From Aquisalimonas sp007126095 (GTDB lineage Bacteria > Pseudomonadota > Gammaproteobacteria > Nitrococcales > Aquisalimonadaceae): 64,000 bases of DNA. Under the pieces are notes generated by a model. The model saw only the letters and a program-made list of their open reading frames with translations. It made no database searches and was not told the DNA's origin. Numbering within the stretch: the first letter of the stretch is position 1; each line of letters begins with the position of its first letter. Both the position numbers and the translations under genes were made by a program. This document shows, piece by piece, positions 58,889-64,000 of this stretch. The stretch is from the NCBI RefSeq assembly GCF_048323695.1, contig NZ_JBLWFT010000002.1, positions 248,001 to 312,000 on the forward strand. Reading direction: 5' to 3'.

Positions 58889-59557
58889 ATGCGAGCGATG
58901 ATACTGGCGGCCGGCCGTGGCGAACGAATGCGGCCGCTTACGGACCACACGCCGAAGCCGCTGCTGCCCGTTGCGGGCCGCCCGCTGATCGAGTGGCACC
59001 TGCGGCGGCTGGCCCGCGCCGGCGTCAGCGACGTGGTAATCAATCTCGCCTGGCTGGGCGAGCGGATCGCGGAGTACGTGGGCGATGGCGGCCGCTGGGG
59101 CGTGCGCGTGCAGTACTCCCGCGAGGGTGACCGGGGCCTGGAGACCGGCGGCGGGATCGCGCGGGCCCTGCCGCTCCTCGGGGGTGCCCCTTTCCTGGTG
59201 ATCAACGGCGATGTGTGGTGCGACTACGACCCGGCGCCATTGCTGCAACCGATGGACGGGCTGGCGCATCTAGTGCTGGTGCCGAATCCCGAGCACAACG
59301 GCGAGGGCGACTTCGGCCTGGTCCGGGGGCGGGTGGTGAATGCCGGCGGCGAGCGGCTCACCTTCAGTGGCATCGGCGTTTATGATCCGGCGCTGTTCCG
59401 GGGGCATCTCGGTGGCGCATTCCGGCTCGCGCCCCTGCTTCGCGACGCGGCGGAGCAGGGGCGCGTCTCGGGCGAGTGCTTTCGCGGACAATGGTGCGAC
59501 GTGGGCACACCCGAGCGGCTGGAGGCGCTCAATGGCCGGTTGAGCGGCTCGTCCTAG
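58889..59557 (+). CDS. murU: MurNAc-1-phosphate uridylyltransferase MurU
   Basis: Nucleotidyltransferase making UDP-MurNAc from MurNAc-1-P and UTP. 222 aa from the ATG at 58889 with AGGAGGGG upstream. Motifs: MILAAGRGERMRPLT, TPKPLLPVAGRPLIEWH, GLETGGGIARALPLLG and VINGDVWCDYD. Short length separates it from glucose-1-P thymidylyltransferases. Its final 4 bases overlap the convergent thioesterase gene. Confidence 0.92.
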   Translation: MRAMILAAGRGERMRPLTDHTPKPLLPVAGRPLIEWHLRRLARAGVSDVVINLAWLGERIAEYVGDGGRWGVRVQYSREGDRGLETGGGIARALPLLGGAPFLVINGDVWCDYDPAPLLQPMDGLAHLVLVPNPEHNGEGDFGLVRGRVVNAGGERLTFSGIGVYDPALFRGHLGGAFRLAPLLRDAAEQGRVSGECFRGQWCDVGTPERLEALNGRLSGSS

Positions 59558-59985
59558 TCAGGGCGCTGATCGCGGGGCGGGATGGAGTAGGTGCATGTGG
59601 CGTGCGCAGCCATCTCGTCCTCGCCGTCGGCGTACAGGGCGATATCGCCCACGGCGAGCCGGCTGCCAAGCTTGAGCAGCCGGCACTCCGCGATGATGTC
59701 GCCGGCGCCGGGTTTGCGCATGAAATTGATGTTCAGCCCCGTGGTCACCGCCATCATCACCGGCCCGATGACCGCGAGAATGGCCACGTACATGGTGGTG
59801 TCCGCCAGTGTCATCAGCGCCGGCCCCGAGATCGTGTTGCCCGGTCGCAGATTCGACGGATGAAACGGCATGCGGATGCGCACGAATCCGTCTTCAACGT
59901 GCTCCACCCGCCAGGTGTCCTTGCGCATTTCCGGAAACGATTCGTGCAGTAACTGCTCCAGTTCCGTGGCATTGAGTTTCGGCAT
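59554..59985 (-). CDS. PaaI-like hotdog-fold thioesterase
   Basis: 143 aa from the ATG at 59985. Hotdog-fold features: MPFHPSNLRPGNTISGPALMTLADTTMYVAIL (about 41-72, quoted in part) with the helix following GN-x-x-SGP, then LNINFMRKPGAGDI and AECRLLKLGSRLAVGDI. Acyl-CoA thioesterase activity is typical; substrate unknown. Open frame continues upstream to 60174 without a ribosome site. Its stop overlaps murU by 4 bases, convergently. Confidence 0.85.
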   Translation of the reverse strand: MPKLNATELEQLLHESFPEMRKDTWRVEHVEDGFVRIRMPFHPSNLRPGNTISGPALMTLADTTMYVAILAVIGPVMMAVTTGLNINFMRKPGAGDIIAECRLLKLGSRLAVGDIALYADGEDEMAAHATCTYSIPPRDQRPD

Positions 59986-60079
59986 CAGGCCCGCCCTTCC
60001 ATGCTGTTTCCATGACAGTGTTATTTTTCGTTCGGAACACAGATTAGCCTGATCCGCCACCGGATTGCCAATCACCTGT

Positions 60080-60718
60080 TCAGTTTGAGGGCGGAAAAGC
60101 GGACAGTGCCCGCTCCAGTTCACCTGCCACGGCCCGGGCTGCTTCTGCGGGCGGGAGGTCGATGCCGAGATCACGCATGCAGGTCACCGGCAGGCCGGCG
60201 TACCCGCACGGATTGATCTGCGAGAACGGGGCGAGGTCCATGTCCACGTTCAGGGCCAGACCGTGATAGCTGGCCCCGCGGCGCACCCGCAAGCCCACGG
60301 AGGCGATCTTGGCGCCGTCGACGTAGACGCCGGGCGCCTCCGCGCGCGGGTAGGCGTCGACGTCGTGAGCGGCGAGCACGGTGACCACGGCGGACTCGAG
60401 GATGGACACCAGGCGGCGGATGCCGAGACCGCGCCGCCGCACATCCACGAGCACGTAGACAACAGCCTGGCCGGGGCCGTGATAGGTGATCTGGCCGCCC
60501 CGATCCACCGGCACCACCGGGATGTCACTGGGTTTGATGAGGTGCTCGGCACGCCCGTTAAGACCCTGCGTGAACACCGGGGGGTGCTCCAGCAGCCACA
60601 ACTCGTCCGCCGTGGACGCCGTGCGTTCTTCCGTGAACTGCTGCATGGCGCGCCAAGTCGGTTCATAGGGAACCCGTCCGAGTTCCCGCCAGTGGATGTG
60701 GCCCGACGGGGTGTTCAC
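60080..60718 (-). CDS. lipB: Octanoyl-ACP:protein transferase LipB
   Basis: Transfers octanoate to lipoyl domains, the first step of lipoate synthesis. 212 aa. Motifs: LLEHPPVFTQGLNGRAEHL, DRGGQITYHGPGQAVVYVL (in part), the catalytic Lys in GAKIASVGLRV and Cys in INPCGYAG. The ATG overlaps the ybeD stop by 4 bases. lipA, which usually follows, is not here; a thioesterase gene comes next. Confidence 0.95.
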   Translation of the reverse strand: MNTPSGHIHWRELGRVPYEPTWRAMQQFTEERTASTADELWLLEHPPVFTQGLNGRAEHLIKPSDIPVVPVDRGGQITYHGPGQAVVYVLVDVRRRGLGIRRLVSILESAVVTVLAAHDVDAYPRAEAPGVYVDGAKIASVGLRVRRGASYHGLALNVDMDLAPFSQINPCGYAGLPVTCMRDLGIDLPPAEAARAVAGELERALSAFPPSN

Positions 60719-60987
60719 AGCGTCATGACGACCTGGTCATCGGCATGCAGGCTCTGGTACACGGCGTCCAGCTGGCGCTTGCTGGTAGCGGTGACCGTCA
60801 CGGTGACCGAGACGTAGGTGCCGCGACTGCTGGAGGCGGTACTCACCTGATCGTCGCTCACGTCAGGCACGTGCGCCCGCACCAACTCGAGCACGTGCAG
60901 CACGAATCCCGGATCCGCCGGACCCATGGCCTTGATGGGGAAATCGCAAGGGAACTCGAGCAGGGTTTCGTCGTCTTGGGTACTCAT
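60715..60987 (-). CDS. ybeD: YbeD/DUF493 family protein
   Basis: 90-aa ACT-like ferredoxin-fold protein, starting at the ATG at 60987. Seen: LLEFPCDFPIKAMG, FVLHVLELVRAHVPD, RGTYVSVTVTVTATSKRQLDAVY (in part) and the terminal VVMTL. The order dacA-ybeD-lipB is conserved across gammaproteobacteria, and a role in lipoate metabolism regulation has been proposed. Coupled to lipB by a 4-base overlap. Confidence 0.93.
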   Translation of the reverse strand: MSTQDDETLLEFPCDFPIKAMGPADPGFVLHVLELVRAHVPDVSDDQVSTASSSRGTYVSVTVTVTATSKRQLDAVYQSLHADDQVVMTL

Positions 60988-61060
60988 TGCGGGAGCCTGT
61001 CTGGCAAGTGCTACCCCCAGTCTACCAGCGTCGGTCGACGCTGGCAGACCGGGCAGGGGG

Positions 61061-62215
61061 TTACTGGAAACGCAGCATGATGTCGTCGATGACCCGGCCG
61101 AAGAAACCGCCCTCTTCACCGTCCTCGAGCGCAACCAGTGGGATCTCGGCGATGGTGGCATCGCCAATAGTGACTTCCAGCGTGCCCATCTCGTCGCCGC
61201 GTGAGATCGGCGCGACAATGGTGGAGCGCAGGTGCATGGTGGCTTCCATGTTGTCGTATTCCCTGCGGGGGATGGTCACGTAAAGCGGCTCGTGCAGGCC
61301 CACGGCGAGGGTGTCGCTTCCGCCGCGCCACAACTTCGGTTCGGCAAGGGCGGTGTCGTGGTCGTAGAGCCGATAGGTGCCGAAGAACCGGAAGCCGTAG
61401 CCGAAGAGTGATTGTGTCTGTTGCATGCGGTCCCGCGCGCTGTCGGTTCCCATGACCACGGAAATCAGCCGCATGTCGTCGCGCTCCGCCGAACTCACCA
61501 GGTTGTACCCGGCGCTCTGCGTGTGACCCGTCTTCAGGCCGTCCACGCTGTCGTCGCGCCAGAGCAGGGAATTGCGGTTGCGCTGCGTGATGTCGTTGAA
61601 CGTGAATTCCCGCTCCGAATAGAACTGATAGAACTCGGGGAAATCGTCAATCATCGCCCGGGCCAGCAGGGCGATGTCCCGGGCTGTGGTGAGCTGGTCC
61701 GGGTCGGGCCAGCCGGTGGCATTGGTGAAGTTTGTGTTCTCCATGCCCAGTTGCTCGGCGTACTGGTTCATGAGCTGGGCAAACGTGTCCTCATTTCCGG
61801 CGACATGCTCTGCCAGTGCCACACTGGCATCGTTACCGGACTGGATGATCATGCCCCGGAGCAGGTCTTCCACCGCCACGCGGCGGCCGACTTCCAAGAA
61901 CATCCGGGAGCCGCCCATGCGCCAGGCCTGTTCGCTAATGGGCACTTCCTCGTCGAGATCGAGCTGGCCTTCACTGATCTCGCTGAACACCACGTACGCC
62001 GTCATCAGCTTGACCAGGCTTGCGGGTTCGCGCTGCTCGTCCGGATCCCGTTCTGACAGGATCTGACCGCTGTCCTTGTCCATCAGGATGTAGCTCGGGG
62101 CTCCTATGGACGGTGGTGCCGGGGTCGGCACGGAGGGCCGGTCGGCCAGGGCAGAGGAGGCCGCCAGGAAAGGCAGGAGCAGCATCAGGGCTAACAGGCG
62201 CTGGCGCATGTTCAT
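61061..62215 (-). CDS. dacA: D-alanyl-D-alanine carboxypeptidase DacA (PBP5-like)
   Basis: Membrane-anchored penicillin-binding protein trimming the last D-Ala from peptidoglycan stem peptides. 384 aa. Signal peptide (LALMLLLPFLAASSALA), active-site motifs SLVKLM (SxxK), SGN in IQSGNDASVAL, and KTG in DGLKTGHTQSAGYNL. A PBP5 C-terminal beta domain and an amphipathic end helix (FFGRVIDDIMLRFQ) follow. Upstream are rlpA and mltB, making a wall-remodelling set. Confidence 0.96.
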   Translation of the reverse strand: MNMRQRLLALMLLLPFLAASSALADRPSVPTPAPPSIGAPSYILMDKDSGQILSERDPDEQREPASLVKLMTAYVVFSEISEGQLDLDEEVPISEQAWRMGGSRMFLEVGRRVAVEDLLRGMIIQSGNDASVALAEHVAGNEDTFAQLMNQYAEQLGMENTNFTNATGWPDPDQLTTARDIALLARAMIDDFPEFYQFYSEREFTFNDITQRNRNSLLWRDDSVDGLKTGHTQSAGYNLVSSAERDDMRLISVVMGTDSARDRMQQTQSLFGYGFRFFGTYRLYDHDTALAEPKLWRGGSDTLAVGLHEPLYVTIPRREYDNMEATMHLRSTIVAPISRGDEMGTLEVTIGDATIAEIPLVALEDGEEGGFFGRVIDDIMLRFQ

Positions 62216-62328
62216 TTCATCCGGTTAAGAAGTTCTTGCCGGCCACCGAAGGCGGCCGCTTCAAAGGCGCGGCAGAGTAGCACGTCGGTCAGCATCCGCT
62301 GCAGTGTAACCCGATGACGACGCTAGAA

Positions 62329-63264
62329 TCAGTTGGTGATGACGTGACTGTCGCGGAAGCCGGCATTCTGTAACGCATTGGCCGCCTCGTCCAGCGCTTC
62401 GCGGCTATCCATCGGGCCGACGCGCACCCTGTGGACGCCATCGCTTTCCGAGACTGCCACCGGACGGATGCCGTCCGCCGTCAAGCGTTCCTTCAGCGCC
62501 TCCGCGTTCCCCCGCTCGGAAAACGCACCCACCTGAAGCAGGTAGCCGGCGTCCGTGGCGCCGTTGTCCGCCGCATCCGACTCGGGTTCGTCGTCCTCCG
62601 CCGTTGGCCGATCGGGTACGTCCCGTGCCGATGCAGTGACAGCCGATTCCGAGGAAGGTTCCGAGGGCTCGGACTCCGCCTGCTGTTGCTCACCGCCGTT
62701 GTCCTCTGCGGTGGTGGGCGGATTGTCCGGGTCGAAGGTGTTGCTGAGCGTCTCGATCCGCACGGGCGCGGTGCCGTCGTCGACCATATCGATTCTATCG
62801 GCGGCGGCGTACGAGAGATCGATGATTCGGTTGTCGGCGAACGGGCCGCGGTCATTGACCCGAACGATCACCGACTTGTCGTTGTTCTGATTGGTGACCC
62901 GCACGTAAGTGGGCAGGGGCAGCTGCGTGTGGGCGGCGGTCAGCGTGTACATGTCGTACGGCTCGCCGCTGGATGTGCGGCGCCCATGGAATTTCTTTCC
63001 GTACCACGAGGCAATGCCCTCCTCGGTGAAACCGCGGGCGTCCTCGGACGACATCACCTGATACTGCTGCCCGAACACTTCGTACGTCGCCGGGTTGCCG
63101 TAGCGGCTGAGCGGTTCATCCTGGGGCTCGGGTTCGTCCAGGCCGCTCAGATCGGGCGGGGTGTCCGGGCCGTAGTCTGTATCGTCGTCTGGCTCGTCCA
63201 GGGGCGCGGTGGCGCATGCAGTGAGGAACAGGCCGAGTGCGGCGATGACGAGAAGGCGTGGCAT
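62329..63264 (-). CDS. rlpA: Septal-ring lipoprotein RlpA (lytic transglycosylase)
   Basis: 311 aa. Lipoprotein signal with LTAC lipobox (Cys17). A double-psi beta-barrel domain (EEGIASWYGKKFHGRRTSSGE, then VRVNDRGPFADNRIIDLSYAAAD, in parts) is followed by a Ser/Glu-rich low-complexity linker (about 185-230) and a C-terminal SPOR domain (YLLQVGAFSERGNAEALKERL in part) that binds denuded septal glycan. In Pseudomonas RlpA cleaves glycan lacking stem peptides. Its ATG shares one base with the mltB stop. Confidence 0.95.
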   Translation of the reverse strand: MPRLLVIAALGLFLTACATAPLDEPDDDTDYGPDTPPDLSGLDEPEPQDEPLSRYGNPATYEVFGQQYQVMSSEDARGFTEEGIASWYGKKFHGRRTSSGEPYDMYTLTAAHTQLPLPTYVRVTNQNNDKSVIVRVNDRGPFADNRIIDLSYAAADRIDMVDDGTAPVRIETLSNTFDPDNPPTTAEDNGGEQQQAESEPSEPSSESAVTASARDVPDRPTAEDDEPESDAADNGATDAGYLLQVGAFSERGNAEALKERLTADGIRPVAVSESDGVHRVRVGPMDSREALDEAANALQNAGFRDSHVITN

Positions 63265-64000
63265 CAGTCGGTCCCTCGTTGATCACGGATGGCCTCGGCA
63301 AGCTGGAACGCTGCCAGGGCATAGAGCGGGCTGTGGTTGTAACGGGTGATGACGTAGAAGTTGTAGAGCCCTACCCAGTGTTCCGTGCCCTTCGGGCCGT
63401 CGAGCTCCAGCAGCACCGCCTCTGCGTCATCAGCGTAGTCGGCTTCCGGCGTGACGCCAGCGGCACGCAGCTCGCCGATGGTTGTGGTCGGGCGCTGTCC
63501 GTCACCCAGGAAGGGCTCCGTATCCACGCCCTCTTCCACGTGAGCCGGCGAGGCAACCGGCTCGCCCGGGCGCCAGCGGTGCTCCCGGAAGTAGTTGCCG
63601 ATACTGGCCAGGGCGTCCTCGGTATCGTTCATCAGGTCGCGCTGCCCGCTGCCGCTGCCGTCCACCGCGTAATGGCGGTAGCTGCTGGAAATGAACTGCG
63701 GCATGCCCATGGCCCCGGCGTAGGAACCGCGGATGTCGTGCGGGTCCAGCCCTTCCTCGTCGACAAGGAGCAGGAAGTGCTCCAGTTCGCTGCGGAAAAA
63801 GCTGGCGCGAGGCGGGTAGTCGAACGCGAGGGTGTACAGGGCATCCAGCACCCGGTGCTGGCCCGGATGCTGCCCGTAGCGGGTTTCCACGCCGACGATG
63901 GCGACAATCACCGCCGGATCCACGCCGAATTCGTCGTGTACGCCATCGAGAATGGCGCTGTGTTCGTTCCAGAACGTGACGCCTTCCTCGATGCGGTCGT
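63264..64000 (-). CDS. mltB: Membrane-bound lytic transglycosylase MltB, 5' end cut by window
   Basis: C-terminal 245 or so residues of a family 3 lytic transglycosylase. The frame is open to the right edge. The catalytic Glu is in VAIVGVETRYGQHPG. Further motifs are LYTLAFDYPPRASFF, GSYAGAMGMPQFISSSYRHYAVDG (in part), and YNFYVITRYNHSPLYALA at the end. Order mltB-rlpA-dacA as in Pseudomonas. The signal peptide and N-terminus lie outside the window. Confidence 0.94.
   Translation of the reverse strand, partial: DRIEEGVTFWNEHSAILDGVHDEFGVDPAVIVAIVGVETRYGQHPGQHRVLDALYTLAFDYPPRASFFRSELEHFLLLVDEEGLDPHDIRGSYAGAMGMPQFISSSYRHYAVDGSGSGQRDLMNDTEDALASIGNYFREHRWRPGEPVASPAHVEEGVDTEPFLGDGQRPTTTIGELRAAGVTPEADYADDAEAVLLELDGPKGTEHWVGLYNFYVITRYNHSPLYALAAFQLAEAIRDQRGTD

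Overview
The window is about 64 kb of GC-rich, densely packed chromosome from a gammaproteobacterium. Gene content and order resemble the Pseudomonas/Ectothiorhodospiraceae side of the class: chpABC, argE-argA, tkt-epd-pgk, rubredoxin/thiE/hemL, prmA-fis-purHD, lptD-surA-pdxA-rsmA with divergent amgK-murU, and mltB-rlpA-dacA-ybeD-lipB. Nearly everything is core metabolism and envelope biogenesis. I see no insertion sequence, prophage, CRISPR array, tRNA or rRNA. The best lifestyle clue is a pair of methyltransferases (GSMT and SDMT) that make glycine betaine from glycine, which points to a halophile or haloalkaliphile, probably Ectothiorhodospiraceae-like.

Layout. 1-5055 (+): end of the Chp pilus chemosensory cluster (ChpA, ChpB, ChpC), then rsmE. 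5062-12040 (-): bioA, then read in transcription order a methyl-cycle block GSMT-SDMT-metK-[SAH riboswitch]-ahcY-metF. 12688-16969 (+): tkt-epd-pgk, ending at a 23-bp inverted REP-like repeat. 17054-23995 (-): purC, a photolyase with a MerR/CarH-like regulator, folA, thyA, lgt, rlmI. 24232-27597 (+): SH3/coiled-coil protein, argE, argA. 27612-36451: lipoprotein, O-methyltransferase, cpdA, a coiled-coil membrane protein, rubredoxin (56 aa), thiE, hemL, then a Lon-N protein, ubiX, mpl and a small membrane protein. 36628-44436 (+): PPi-type phosphofructokinase, ppa, an unrecognised 110-aa protein behind a structured element, prmA, a DUF3426 protein with a 17-copy Pro-Glu repeat, fis, purH, purD. 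44409-48962: HDOD protein, YyaL-like thioredoxin-domain protein, ampD, ampE. 48995-57688 (-): apaH, apaG, tal, [a 28-aa membrane microprotein on +], a Usp protein, rsmA, pdxA, surA, lptD. 57861-64000: amgK, murU, a thioesterase, lipB, ybeD, dacA, rlpA and the 3' part of mltB.

How the genes work together. The most coherent functional unit is the betaine/methyl cycle. Each betaine consumes three S-adenosylmethionines and releases three S-adenosylhomocysteines. metK remakes SAM, ahcY removes SAH, and metF supplies methyl groups for remethylating homocysteine. An SAH-sensing riboswitch directly upstream of ahcY would couple SAH clearance to betaine synthesis. Other linked themes are pyrophosphate use (PPi-PFK next to pyrophosphatase), peptidoglycan turnover and recycling (ampD, mpl, amgK, murU, dacA, rlpA, mltB), outer-membrane assembly (lptD, surA) and a light/DNA-repair pair (phr plus its regulator).
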